This document shows, piece by piece, positions 7,873 to 15,729 of a DNA stretch of 64,000 nt. Below the pieces are notes generated by a model. It did not search any database. It was not told where the DNA came from and saw only the letters and a list, made by a program, of their open reading frames with translations. Numbering within the stretch: position 1 is the first letter of the stretch; every line of letters starts with the position of its first letter. This stretch comes from an uncultured Coriobacteriaceae bacterium. Its GTDB lineage: Bacteria; Actinomycetota; Coriobacteriia; Coriobacteriales; Atopobiaceae. Location: positions 1-64,000 of the forward strand of contig CADALE010000002.1 in the NCBI GenBank assembly GCA_902788705.1, written 5' to 3'. The position numbers and the translations under genes were made by a program.

Positions 7873-9414
7873 ATGCTCGAGGGGTACGGGATCCACACGC
7901 TGATATGGGACGCGGCCGACGACCGCCTGGGTGACTGGCTTGTCGCCTCCCCCGCCGACGCCGAGGGGCGCGGCCTGGAGCTACACGTTCGCCAGGGCGG
8001 GCACGCGGCCGACCTCACAGGTGCCAACGTCTACCTCGTCTGGAAGCACCGGCGCACCGGCACGCGCGGGTGCGAGTCCATGGAGGAGGTCAACACAACG
8101 CTGGGCGTCTTCTCCGTCTACTACCCGGCCTCGATGTGCGAGGCCGAGGGCATGGTCGACGCGCAGTGCATGGTGAGCTGGGGCGACCGGTCTATCAGCA
8201 CGCGCGCCTTCGTGATCCAGGTGGAGCCCGTGCTCGTGGGCGGCACCGAGAGCGAGGACAGCTTCACGCTCTTCGTCGATACGATCAAGCGCTACGAGGA
8301 CGCGATCGAGATCGACACGACCGCTGCCGCCACCGCCAACGAGGCGGCCAGGCTCGCCGACGTGGCGCGCAACAACCTGCTGCAGGCGGCCGAGAGCGGC
8401 GCGTTCGACGGCAGGGACGGCACGGACGGCGTGAGCCCGAGCGCCACCGTCACGCAGACTGCGACCGGGGCGCTGGTCACCATAACGGACGCCACGGACA
8501 CGACCACGGCGACGCTCACCAACGGTACAAAGGGCGACCCAGGAGCGACGGGACCGCATGGACCGAAGGGCGATACCGGCGAGCGCGGGCCACAGGGCCC
8601 GAAGGGCGATACCGGCGCGACTGGTCCCCAGGGGCCGCAGGGCGTCAAGGGAGAGACCGGCGCGACCGGCGAGACGGGACCGCAGGGTCCCAAGGGCGAC
8701 AAGGGCGACACTGGCGCGACCGGCGCCCAGGGTCCCAAGGGCGAGACGGGGCCGCAGGGCCCGGCCGGTGCCGACGGCACGAGCTTCACGCCCGTCGCTC
8801 CACTTGCACTTGCCAACGGTGAGCTCACGGTGGACCTCTCGGGATGCGCGGACGCCGAGGACCTGGCCGGGATGTTCGAGAGTGGCATCAACGTACTCGA
8901 GGTCGGCGAGAACTCGACGACGACCTTCTCGGGCTACACGGGCGGCTACCAGGTGGGCCAGCTGCTCTACAGCACGCGCAGCGACTCGCTCTGCAGAGTG
9001 ACCGCAATCGACGAGGCGCAGCACAAGGTGACCGCCAAGGGCATCGTGGAGCTCAAGCGCCTCCGCGGCCTAATCGAGACGACGCTCGACGTTGCGCCGG
9101 GCCAGACCGGGTCGGGCTATGCGAAGGTGGGCGGCAATGCGCTCGCAGCGGGCACGCTCATGCTGAACGTGACGAGCGGCAACCTCATGCGCGTCACCTC
9201 CGACGTGACCAGGCCGTCCACCGTGAACGGCTCGCAGTACGTGAGCGTCGCGGGCGTGGGGAACGTCTACGCGGGCGGCAGCTCGCTCACAGCAACGGCA
9301 CCGCTCTCAATCTCGAACGACATCATCAGCATCGACCTGACGAGCTACGCCACGAAGCAGTACGTGGACGACGCGATCGCGGCGATTCTCGATCTGGTAG
9401 AGGAGGAGTTCTGA
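7873..9414 (+). CDS. BppU-like tail/baseplate protein with collagen-like stretch
   Basis: 513 residues from the ATG at 7873 (GGAGG, 5 bases upstream). Residues 1-125 resemble the BppU N-terminal domain of phage baseplate upper proteins ([29 protein letters not shown] ... [10 protein letters not shown]). Helical linker about 140-190, then G-X-Y triplets (218-301), then a C-terminal region with repeated beta segments ([34 protein letters not shown]) and a terminal helix [16 protein letters not shown] typical of receptor-binding fibre ends. The protein probably trimerises through the collagen-like part and attaches to the host surface. The stop overlaps the next ATG (TGATG). Confidence 0.8.
   Translation: MLEGYGIHTLIWDAADDRLGDWLVASPADAEGRGLELHVRQGGHAADLTGANVYLVWKHRRTGTRGCESMEEVNTTLGVFSVYYPASMCEAEGMVDAQCMVSWGDRSISTRAFVIQVEPVLVGGTESEDSFTLFVDTIKRYEDAIEIDTTAAATANEAARLADVARNNLLQAAESGAFDGRDGTDGVSPSATVTQTATGALVTITDATDTTTATLTNGTKGDPGATGPHGPKGDTGERGPQGPKGDTGATGPQGPQGVKGETGATGETGPQGPKGDKGDTGATGAQGPKGETGPQGPAGADGTSFTPVAPLALANGELTVDLSGCADAEDLAGMFESGINVLEVGENSTTTFSGYTGGYQVGQLLYSTRSDSLCRVTAIDEAQHKVTAKGIVELKRLRGLIETTLDVAPGQTGSGYAKVGGNALAAGTLMLNVTSGNLMRVTSDVTRPSTVNGSQYVSVAGVGNVYAGGSSLTATAPLSISNDIISIDLTSYATKQYVDDAIAAILDLVEEEF
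8524..8775 (+). repeat. 28 consecutive Gly-X-Y triplets (collagen-like), coding
   Basis: Uninterrupted GXY codons from GTK-GDP-GAT to GAD, rich in GPK-GDT, GPQ and GAT triplets. At DNA level it is an imperfect 9/18-bp tandem repeat of CCGAAGGGCGA / ACCGGCGCGAC-type units, so slippage could change fibre length in steps of three residues. Confidence 0.95.
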
Positions 9415-10784
9415 TGGCAGTGGGCACCGTGTCGACCAGAATCCTCACCGACATAGCCAACGCGATCCGCCAGCAGAACGGCGGCACCGCGCTCTACAAG
9501 CCGAGGCAGATGGCGGCGGCCGTGGCGGCGCTCGACGGCACCAAGGCCGGCACGCCGGGCGTGGAACCCTACATGACGCTGGAGAGCGGCGTCCTGCCGG
9601 AGTCGGTGTTCTCGGACATCGCGGACGCGATCCGCGCGCAGAACGGGCTCTCCGTGACGTACGCGCCGGGGGACATGGCGCAGGCCATCCTGGACCTGGT
9701 GTGGGACACCGGGATCAAGATCCGCGCGATGCTGCTCACTGACGGCACGCTCGAGTTCAACTACCGCGACGGGCGCAGCTCCGACCTGGGAACGATCGCG
9801 CAGTGCTGGGAGGTGGACCCGGCGGGCTACACATCGGACTCCGCGCGTCCCTGGCACGCGGAGAGGGCGCAGGTGAGGCGTGTCGTCTTCGACTCGGACT
9901 TCTCGGGCGCCGGCATGACCAACTTCGCGTACTGGTTCCACTCGATGCAGAGCATGGTGGAGGTCGTGGGCTTCGAGGAGCTCTCTGGCGCAACCGACAT
10001 GAGCTGGGCGTTCACGAGCTGCCCCTCGCTGGAGACGATCTGGGCCACCTCGTTCGACGCCTCGGCGATCACGAGCGCGACATACCCGTTCAACGGGTGC
10101 CCTCGCCTTGTTGGCCAGACGGGCTACGTGCCCACGAACACGGCCGGCAAGACGGCGCTGTCGTTCGGGGCCTCGGGCGTGCTGACCAACCCGGCGAACG
10201 ACCGACGCACGTGGGCCTGGGCGCATCTCTACGCGGGCGGGGCACTGGAGATAACGGGCACGGCGGTGCCGGACGCCACGCGCGAGGTGCTGGCAACGGG
10301 GCGCGTCTGCACCAACGCGCACTACCAGCTGGGCTCGGCCATGCCCTGGTACGACGAGCGGGCGAGCCTGCGCACGTGCGAGTTCAAGGCGGATTTGGCC
10401 GTGACAGTCACATCGATGGACTACTGGTTCTACAGCAACACGACGCTGACCGGCGTGACGGGCTGGGCCAACGTGCGCGGGCTGCAGTCGCTGAGGTTCT
10501 GCTTCAACGGCTGCACGGGGCTGGCGGCGCTGGACCTCTGCGGGCTGGACCCATCGAGCCTCAAGGACCTATTCTACGCGTTTGGTAGCTGCACGAACCT
10601 GGTCACGATCCTGGCGGACGCGACCTGGGCGCTGCCGAGCTCCGGGGTGAGCGGCATGTACACGTTCTACAACTGCACGCGGCTCGTGGGCGGGAACGGG
10701 ACGGCGTACTCGTCGAGCGCGGCTGGATACGCGCGGATGGTGATCGACCGGGCTGGACAGGCGGGGTATTTGACGGGGGTGTGA
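9414..10784 (+). CDS. Phage tail protein with DUF285/BspA-like repeats
   Basis: 456 residues; the ATG overlaps the previous stop and has AGGAGGAG upstream. Residues 1-90 contain two copies of a short motif ending in an IADAIRxQNG helix (LTDIANAIRQQNG, FSDIADAIRAQNG), each with a following YxPxxMAxAVxxL-like segment. From about residue 155 it has repeats of the type MTNFAYWFHSMQSM-VEVVGFEEL-SGATDMSWAFTSCPSL, the 26-residue pattern of DUF285 surface proteins (leucine-rich-like, as in BspA). These repeats appear twice, with a W/T-rich domain before each. A role in host-surface binding at the tail tip is likely. Confidence 0.75.
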   Translation: MAVGTVSTRILTDIANAIRQQNGGTALYKPRQMAAAVAALDGTKAGTPGVEPYMTLESGVLPESVFSDIADAIRAQNGLSVTYAPGDMAQAILDLVWDTGIKIRAMLLTDGTLEFNYRDGRSSDLGTIAQCWEVDPAGYTSDSARPWHAERAQVRRVVFDSDFSGAGMTNFAYWFHSMQSMVEVVGFEELSGATDMSWAFTSCPSLETIWATSFDASAITSATYPFNGCPRLVGQTGYVPTNTAGKTALSFGASGVLTNPANDRRTWAWAHLYAGGALEITGTAVPDATREVLATGRVCTNAHYQLGSAMPWYDERASLRTCEFKADLAVTVTSMDYWFYSNTTLTGVTGWANVRGLQSLRFCFNGCTGLAALDLCGLDPSSLKDLFYAFGSCTNLVTILADATWALPSSGVSGMYTFYNCTRLVGGNGTAYSSSAAGYARMVIDRAGQAGYLTGV

Positions 10785-10785
10785 T

Positions 10786-10812
10786 TGCAGGGCTTCTATA
10801 TGAAGCCCTGCA
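10786..10812. terminator. Hairpin after the tail-protein genes
   Basis: 11-bp perfect stem (TGCAGGGCTTC / GAAGCCCTGCA) around TATAT, starting one base after the tail stop codon. No T-run follows on either strand, so it may be a weak or bidirectional terminator. Confidence 0.5.
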
Positions 10813-10949
10813 GCATGCCATCTTGGATACTTATCATCCTTATGGATCGCCAGCACTCACCGTGTTGTCAAATGCCTCAAATCAAGACCATGCGATTTGT
10901 CGGCAAGACTGTCGGCTTGCGATCATTGCAGGAGAAGCTGTCGTCACAG

Positions 10950-11717
10950 CTATAGACCCAGAATCTGCGCCTTCTTAGCATCAAACTCCTCTTGCGTAAT
11001 AATTCCTTCGTCTAGCAGCTCCTTGAACTTGCGCAGCTCGTCAGCAGGCGATGCTTGAATGACCGTAGATCCCTGAGACTCTTTTCTAAGCTCAGCGCGC
11101 CTCTGCTCGATAAAAGCGGCAATCTTTCGAGCGAGCTCAATGTCGTTCTTGCCCACCATTATGGTGTTCTCATCATCGAGATTGCCGCCGGGCCGCGTGC
11201 TCTTCGCCTCCACTGAGCCCGGATAGCTGATTTGCAGGTAACCGCTATGGAAATCAGGCTCGCGAACCGTTACTGACGTGATGTCTCTGTAATCAATCCG
11301 TTTGACTCCTGTTGACGGATCATCGATATCCACCCATCGTAGAGCGCGCTTCTCAAGCTCTAGATAATCGTCATATAGAGCTATGCTCGAACCCGCCCTA
11401 TCTGTCATGTACATAATTGAGCCCTCTGGCCTCTTAGATTCCAATTGCTCCTTATATGCCTGCAGCATGTACTCGAAAGCTTCAGAGGCTATTTCTCTGT
11501 CGCCATATGAGTAGCCCAGTCTCATCCCAAGTTTCTTACCAGGAACTTGTATCTCGATGATTCCGTTCTGCAAGGGATTGCTTGGAACGGCAGCCATTAC
11601 TGGTGCTGAGAGGAGCGATGAAAACTCTATTTCTTGGACTCCAACAGTGATATGGTCCTCAGAGATGGACCATGATCCCATCAGCATTCCCTTGAAGACC
11701 TTCCCGAAGAATTCCAT
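10950..11717 (-). CDS. PH-like/SHOCT-domain protein, phage cargo (moron)
   Basis: 255 residues, GGAGG eight bases before the ATG at 11717. The central part (RWVDIDDPSTGVKRIDYRDITSVTVREPDFHSGYLQISYPG) has the look of a bacterial PH-like (bPH/DUF4429-type) domain, and the C-terminal 32 residues are a clear SHOCT domain (DELRKFKELLDEGIITQEEFDAKKAQIL). SHOCT domains are short helical oligomerisation modules on many envelope or stress proteins. The gene follows an HTH gene after 16 bases and is lower in GC than the surrounding phage genes. It probably acts in the lysogen rather than in the virion. Confidence 0.65.
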   Translation of the reverse strand: MEFFGKVFKGMLMGSWSISEDHITVGVQEIEFSSLLSAPVMAAVPSNPLQNGIIEIQVPGKKLGMRLGYSYGDREIASEAFEYMLQAYKEQLESKRPEGSIMYMTDRAGSSIALYDDYLELEKRALRWVDIDDPSTGVKRIDYRDITSVTVREPDFHSGYLQISYPGSVEAKSTRPGGNLDDENTIMVGKNDIELARKIAAFIEQRRAELRKESQGSTVIQASPADELRKFKELLDEGIITQEEFDAKKAQILGL

Positions 11718-11733
11718 GCCTGTACCTCCTATA

Positions 11734-11916
11734 CTATCGGGTCATGCCTCTTGGCGGTATCGCATCTCTCCTGATTCGCCATGGCGTGCCTTTTCTGTCC
11801 TGCTCGCAGGGCTTTGTGCCACTCTCTAGCCGACCTTCTCTGCACCATTTGCTCACTGTGTCTCGGGAAACGCCCCACAGTTCGGCGGCTTCGGTTGTGC
11901 TCATGTATTCGGACAT
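11734..11916 (-). CDS. Excisionase/MerR-type helix-turn-helix protein
   Basis: 60 residues: MSTTEAAELWGVSRDTVSKWCREGRL is a classic HTH_17/excisionase-family DNA-binding helix pair, followed by WRIRRDAI, the usual wing strand. GGAGA precedes the start; an internal ATG at 11904 is an alternative. It sits just upstream of the SHOCT gene in the same orientation. It could regulate that gene or be a leftover phage excisionase-like factor, although no integrase is present. Confidence 0.7.
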   Translation of the reverse strand: MSEYMSTTEAAELWGVSRDTVSKWCREGRLESGTKPCEQDRKGTPWRIRRDAIPPRGMTR

Positions 11917-12155
11917 AGGTCTCCGTCTCCCGTGGTAGAGATGCTCCTTAACCCTCTATCTACGCACGTTGTGTTCGATAAAAGCTGTACAGGTTTTTCG
12001 CCGAACGATTCTTGATTTGATGACGCAATTGTTGGCGGGAGGGAGTCTCCTGTCAATTGCTTATCGGCCATCGCATTACTTCCGAGGTCAACTTGTGACG
12101 CCATCGGAAACTTGCCCCGAGGGTCAGATCCGGCACCTGGGGAGGCGGTTTCGTT

Positions 12156-12383
12156 TTGGAGTCCATCGTCGTAGCAATCATCACCGGAATCGTGACGCTT
12201 GCCGGCGTCATCATGTCCAACTCCAAGAGCCGCGCCGTCATGGAGGTCAAGATCGACGCCCTCACCCAGAAGGTCGAGAAGCACAACAGGCTGGTCGAGC
12301 GCACCTACGAGCTGGAGCGCGGGCTGGCCCTCGTGCGGAACGACGTGGAGTCCCTCAAGGGAAAGGCGGATCGCAATGGGTGA
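12156..12383 (+). CDS. Small membrane/coiled-coil protein of the lysis module
   Basis: 75 residues from a TTG start with GGGGAGG 11 bases upstream: one N-terminal transmembrane helix (IVVAIITGIVTLAGVIM) and a coiled coil (VMEVKIDALTQKVEKHNRLVERTYELER). This layout is common in the first gene of phage lysis cassettes just before the holin (XhlA-like in position, though with the helix at the N-terminus). Its end overlaps the holin start. Confidence 0.6.
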   Translation: MESIVVAIITGIVTLAGVIMSNSKSRAVMEVKIDALTQKVEKHNRLVERTYELERGLALVRNDVESLKGKADRNG

Positions 12384-12609
12384 GTTCCTGACGGGCAACG
12401 AGTGGTACTGGCGGCTGGCGAGAACGGTCGCGCAGGGGGTGATCGGCGTGCTGGTGGCCAACTTGGACCTGATCGTGGGGTGGTGCGTGCTGGACCCGAG
12501 CGTGCGCGCGCTCGTGGTGGCGCTCGTGATGGCGGTGCTCTCGCCGGTGATGGCGGAGCTGGGCGAGCACGGCGGCGACGTGCCGTCGATCCCGCGCGGG
12601 GGCGAGTGA
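12376..12609 (+). CDS. Putative holin
   Basis: 77 residues, ATG overlapping the previous gene by 8 bases. Two hydrophobic segments (about 18-40 and 46-64: VAQGVIGVLVANLDLIVG and ALVVALVMAVLSPVM) and a charged C-terminus. Size, topology and position directly before the endolysin support a class II-like holin that would permeabilise the membrane for endolysin release. Confidence 0.6.
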   Translation: MGEFLTGNEWYWRLARTVAQGVIGVLVANLDLIVGWCVLDPSVRALVVALVMAVLSPVMAELGEHGGDVPSIPRGGE

Positions 12610-12610
12610 G

Positions 12611-13510
12611 ATGGCGACGCCTCAGGAGCGGGTGGCCGAGCTCGCAAGGTCGCAGGTGGGCTACGTGCCCCCGCGGGGCAAGTGGAACAAGTACGCGGAG
12701 GCCCTGGACCAGACTGACCTCTACAACTACGCGAAGAACGGCTACGACTGGTGCGACATCTTCTACGACTGGCTGCTCGTGGAGGAGTTCGGGGTCGAGC
12801 TCGCCAAGGCGATGACGAACCAGCCGACCAAGGGCTGCGGCGCCGGGTGCGACTTCTCTGCCTCGTACTACCGCGCGGCCAACCAGTGGTCGATAGACCC
12901 CTCGATCGGCGCGCAGATATTCTTCGGCGACCGGGGCGGCGAGTACCACACCGGCGTGGTGGTTGGGTTCGACTCCGGCCACGTCTACACCGTCGAGGGC
13001 AACACGGGCTACTCCGCAGGCTACTCCGGCGGGGCGGTTCTCGAGCGCACGTACGGGCGCAATGACTCCCGCATCACGGGCTATGGCGTGCCACGCTGGT
13101 CGATGGCCGGAGGACACGAGCCGGTCGTGGACGTCACCAACACCTGGGAGGACACGGGCGAGCTCGAGGTCGACGGGTGGCTGGGCGTGCAGTCGGTCAC
13201 GGCCTGGCAGGTTGCCCTGGGGACCATGGCCGATGGGTTTGTGAGCTCGCAGCCCTGGCGCTGCTGCGGGAACACGCCTAACCTGGTCTCCGTCGAGCGC
13301 TGCTACGGGGCCGAGGGCTCCTCGCTCGTGCGCGCGGTCCAGCGCGTGGTGGGCGCCGACGTGGACGGCCTCATGGGGCCGCAGACGGTGCGCTGCCTGC
13401 AGGCGTGGCTCAACTCCCACGGGTTCGACTGTGGCGCGGTTGACGGCGTGCTGGGACCGGCCACGGCAAAGGCGGTCCAACGCTCCATCAACTCGGGGGC
13501 GTGGTCGTGA
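12611..13510 (+). CDS. Phage endolysin: CHAP amidase/peptidase with peptidoglycan-binding domain
   Basis: 299 residues, starting one base after the holin stop codon. Residues 8-135 are a CHAP domain with Cys48 (YDWCDIFYDW) and His113 (GEYHTGVVVGF) and the acidic/Asn partner in VEGNTGY, the catalytic set of NlpC/P60-like CHAP enzymes. It would cut peptidoglycan cross-links or amide bonds at the end of infection. Residues 230-296 have two PG-binding-like repeats (VGADVDGLMGPQTVRCLQAWLN and DCGAVDGVLGPATAKAVQRSIN). The linker carries a WLGVQSVTAWQVALGT motif known from other Coriobacteriia lysins. It overlaps the next ATG by one base. Confidence 0.88.
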   Translation: MATPQERVAELARSQVGYVPPRGKWNKYAEALDQTDLYNYAKNGYDWCDIFYDWLLVEEFGVELAKAMTNQPTKGCGAGCDFSASYYRAANQWSIDPSIGAQIFFGDRGGEYHTGVVVGFDSGHVYTVEGNTGYSAGYSGGAVLERTYGRNDSRITGYGVPRWSMAGGHEPVVDVTNTWEDTGELEVDGWLGVQSVTAWQVALGTMADGFVSSQPWRCCGNTPNLVSVERCYGAEGSSLVRAVQRVVGADVDGLMGPQTVRCLQAWLNSHGFDCGAVDGVLGPATAKAVQRSINSGAWS

Positions 13511-13932
13511 TGGGGTACGGCGGCACCGAGCGCTGGGACAGGCCCGAGCGACACGACCGGCAGCCGAGGCGAGACTGGGTCGAGCGCTACCCGCCGCGCA
13601 GGCGGCCGAGCGACCTCGCGGTGGCGGCCGTGTGCGTCCTGGCGATAGGCTTCCTCGGGCTCTGCGCGTGGGCCGGCATGGCCCTGGTGAGCCCGACGGA
13701 GAAGGAGGAGACCGAGCTGCCGACGCACCGGGTGACGCACGACAGCATGTGCGCGACCACCACCTACGACGGCGAGCTGATCCGGTGGTACGTGATGGTG
13801 GACCCGGACTACCGGATCCAGTACCTCGTGAACGACCGTGGCGGCTGCTGCGTGCGCCTGGACTCGGACGGGAACGTGATGGGCGTGAGCGACGAGGAGA
13901 CCGAGGAGGAAGAGACGTATGAGTGGGAGTGA
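13510..13932 (+). CDS. Membrane-anchored DUF6440-like protein
   Basis: 140 residues. A basic, proline-rich N-terminus (RPERHDRQPRRDWVERYPPRRRP), one transmembrane helix (about 37-60), then an extracytoplasmic domain with YVMVDPDYRIQYLV and GGCCVRLDSDGNVM, the DUF6440 pattern, and an acidic tail. DUF6440 proteins are common near phage lysis genes of Firmicutes and Actinobacteria, function unknown. The ATG overlaps the endolysin stop; GTG codons at 13501 and 13504 are alternatives. Confidence 0.7.
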   Translation: MGYGGTERWDRPERHDRQPRRDWVERYPPRRRPSDLAVAAVCVLAIGFLGLCAWAGMALVSPTEKEETELPTHRVTHDSMCATTTYDGELIRWYVMVDPDYRIQYLVNDRGGCCVRLDSDGNVMGVSDEETEEEETYEWE

Positions 13933-14068
13933 TGACGACCTTACCGGCGTGGCAATGGTCGTGGCGCTGGGCGTGGGGCTCGTGGGCACGTTCCTGATTG
14001 CGGTGCGTGCCCTCACGTGGTTCCTCGCCTGGGCCTTCTCGGTCTGCTGCGTGCTGGTCCAGGGGTGA
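13919..14068 (+). CDS. Small membrane protein, last gene of the prophage operon
   Basis: 49 residues: MSGSDDDLTG then about 38 hydrophobic residues forming one or two helices (MVVALGVGLVGTFLIAV, TWFLAWAFSVCCVLV). The ATG lies within the end of the preceding gene with GGAGGA eight bases upstream. Accessory holin/antiholin or an unknown membrane peptide. Confidence 0.55.
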   Translation: MSGSDDDLTGVAMVVALGVGLVGTFLIAVRALTWFLAWAFSVCCVLVQG

Positions 14069-14085
14069 GATTACACCTGCATTGG

Positions 14086-14124
14086 AGTGCCGCCCGTCCC
14101 TATGCTTTCGGGGCGGGCGGCACT
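14086..14124 (+). terminator. Terminator-like hairpin closing the phage operon
   Basis: 15-bp GC-rich stem (14086-14100 with 14110-14124; AGTGCCGCCCG arm, one G-T pair) 17 bases after the last phage stop. Only a weak T-rich tract follows. Confidence 0.65.
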
Positions 14125-14273
14125 ATTCCGCCGTTCGTTTGTCACCACTCGATGGGGCCTCTGGGCGCGGACCGTACCCCCAGCCTAACGAGCCCTAGCG
14201 CCTCAGTTTCATCAAACATTGCACTTTTATGTCTCCCTAGAAGGGACCTCGGACGTTTTGCCGGACCATCAGG

Positions 14274-15250
14274 CTACGCCGCGTAGCCTAGCTCGACGCG
14301 GCGCTGCCTGATGGTCTTCCATCCTAGTGACTTCTTCAGCTTCTTGCTCCGGTACCACTCGATGTAGTCGTGCAGCCTCTCCGAGAACTCTCCGAACGTC
14401 ACGCCCGACCAGTCCCTCCCGTCGAAGAGGTCGCTCTTGAGCGTGCCGAAGAATCCCTCGCACCTCGCGTTGTCCGGGCTGCGGGCCTTCCTGGACATCG
14501 AGCGGGCCACGTGGCCGGCCTCGCACGCCTCGCGCCAGTCGCCGGTCATGTACACGGCGCCACCGTCGCTGTGGAGGACCAACGGCCTTTCCGCCGTCGG
14601 CGCGACCGCGTCCACGAGGTCGCCCAGCATGCCGGCCACGAGCCCCTTGTCGGGGTGGAGCGACAGCCGCCAGCAGACCGGCCAGCCGTCGAAGCAGTCG
14701 ATCGCCGGCGACAGGTAGGCCTTGAAGCCGTCGAGCGCGAACTCGGAGACGTCGGTGACGGCGAGCAGCCCGGGCTCCGGCGCGGTGAACTCGTGGGTGC
14801 CGTCCTCGCGCGGCGGCAGGTTGGCGGGCCTCTCGGCGAGCTCGCCCCTGTAGCTGCTGTACCTGGCCTTGCGCCTGACCTCAAGGGTCTTGCGGGCGAC
14901 GAGCCCCTCCTCGGCCATGATCGCCCTCACGACCTTCTCCGAGGCGATCACGGGCGTCTCCATGTCGCCTTCCTCGAGGTCGCGCCACGAGACGGGCTCG
15001 CCCTCGCCGCCCCTGAGGTCGGCCGTCACGCTCTCCGACCCGTAGGCGCCGCGGCTGGCCTCGAACGAGGCCCTGACGCGCGCCGTGAGCGGCCCTTGGG
15101 GTCAGGCCGGCCGAGCCTGGCCCTCTGGTCCTCGTAGGTGCTCTTGGGTATCGCGAGCGTCTCCGTCACGTCCGCCAGCCTCACCAGCGGGCTCGCCTCC
15201 CTGGCCGCCTGCCCCCGCGAGGAACTTCTCCTCGTTGGTCAAACAGCCAG
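14274..15250 (-). pseudogene. IS3-family transposase OrfB (integrase core), frameshifted
   Basis: The intact part (15029 down to 14274) holds the rve integrase core with DDE residues in LLAVTDVSEF, LVLHSDGGAVY and NARCEGFFGTLKSD. The N-terminal part (IPKSTYEDQRARLGRPDPKG ... PLTARVRASFEASRGAYGS) lies in another frame; one missing base near 15091-15095 separates them. A stop (TGA at 15102-15104) precedes the intact frame. Strand-transfer activity is therefore unlikely without recoding. Confidence 0.8.
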
Positions 15251-15677
15251 GGCCTGGTGCTTTTAGGACGTCCAACACCGCCAGCGCCTCGGCGAGCTTG
15301 ACCTCGGCCATCCTCGCGCGCTCGGCCGGGTCCTCGGGCAGGTCGGCGCCCCAGTCGCGCCAGTCCGTCTGCCCCGCGAGCCTCTCGATGTCGGCCAACC
15401 CGGGCCTCCTCCCGCCGCTTCCCGTCGGTGGGATTCCACCTCGGCGGGGCCGCTGGTCGGCGTAGGCGCCGCTGCCCTCGCCGTGCGAGCAGTGCATGCG
15501 GGCGGCCCTGCCGGGCATCTCCGTGGCGACGAGCTCGCCCGCCTCCTCCATGCGCAGCCACCTGTACGGGTTCGTGTGGTTGGAGAACAGCGGCAGCCTC
15601 CGGCACGCCTCCTTCACCCCCATGCCGCTCTGGTGGAACTCCCAGAGGGTCCCCTCCCGCTCCTCCTTGGTATACAT
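15102..15677 (-). CDS. IS3-family transposase OrfA (DNA-binding subunit)
   Basis: Starts MYTKEEREGTLWEFHQSG with AAGGGG upstream, followed by a helix-turn-helix (GVKEACRRLPLFSNHTNPYRWLR) and a helical segment ending DVLKAPGPGCLTNEEKF, the usual end of OrfA. The 191-residue frame then runs on through OrfB territory. IS3 elements make the active transposase by -1 frameshifting between orfA and orfB in this region. Confidence 0.75.
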   Translation of the reverse strand: MYTKEEREGTLWEFHQSGMGVKEACRRLPLFSNHTNPYRWLRMEEAGELVATEMPGRAARMHCSHGEGSGAYADQRPRRGGIPPTGSGGRRPGLADIERLAGQTDWRDWGADLPEDPAERARMAEVKLAEALAVLDVLKAPGPGCLTNEEKFLAGAGGQGGEPAGEAGGRDGDARDTQEHLRGPEGQARPA

Positions 15678-15729
15678 CGGACCCCTTCCCTGGACCCCAT
15701 GCGAGGTCCGAGATTCTGTCCGAGGTCCC

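Larger units (their letters stand above)
5422..14068 (+). mobile_element. Prophage remnant: distal tail and lysis module only
   Basis: Contiguous plus-strand genes for a tail protein, BppU-like/collagen tail protein, DUF285-like tail protein, holin candidates, CHAP endolysin and small membrane proteins, in siphophage order. There is no portal, terminase, capsid, major tail, tape-measure, replication, repressor or integrase gene in the window, and the left edge abuts a truncated chromosomal gene. Two minus-strand cargo blocks (6713-7753, 10950-11916) are embedded. The limits are those of recognisable phage genes; no attachment sites were found. Confidence 0.8.
14243..15729 (-). mobile_element. 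IS3-family insertion sequence, about 1.49 kb, decayed
   Basis: Perfect 12-bp terminal inverted repeats: GGGACCTCGGAC at 14243-14254 and GTCCGAGGTCCC at 15718-15729. They enclose an orfA/orfB transposase pair on the minus strand with the OrfB DDE residues. No clear target-site duplication was seen next to the repeats. OrfB carries a frameshift, so the copy is probably immobile by itself. It abuts a restriction gene that lacks its 5' half. Confidence 0.85.

Noticed and set aside
10786..10812. Strong rho-independent terminator
   Set aside because: Perfect stem but no T-run on either strand; listed only as a moderate-confidence hairpin.
14125..14242. Prophage attachment site or tRNA at the right phage border
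   Set aside because: No tRNA fold or repeated core matching the left junction could be found by eye.
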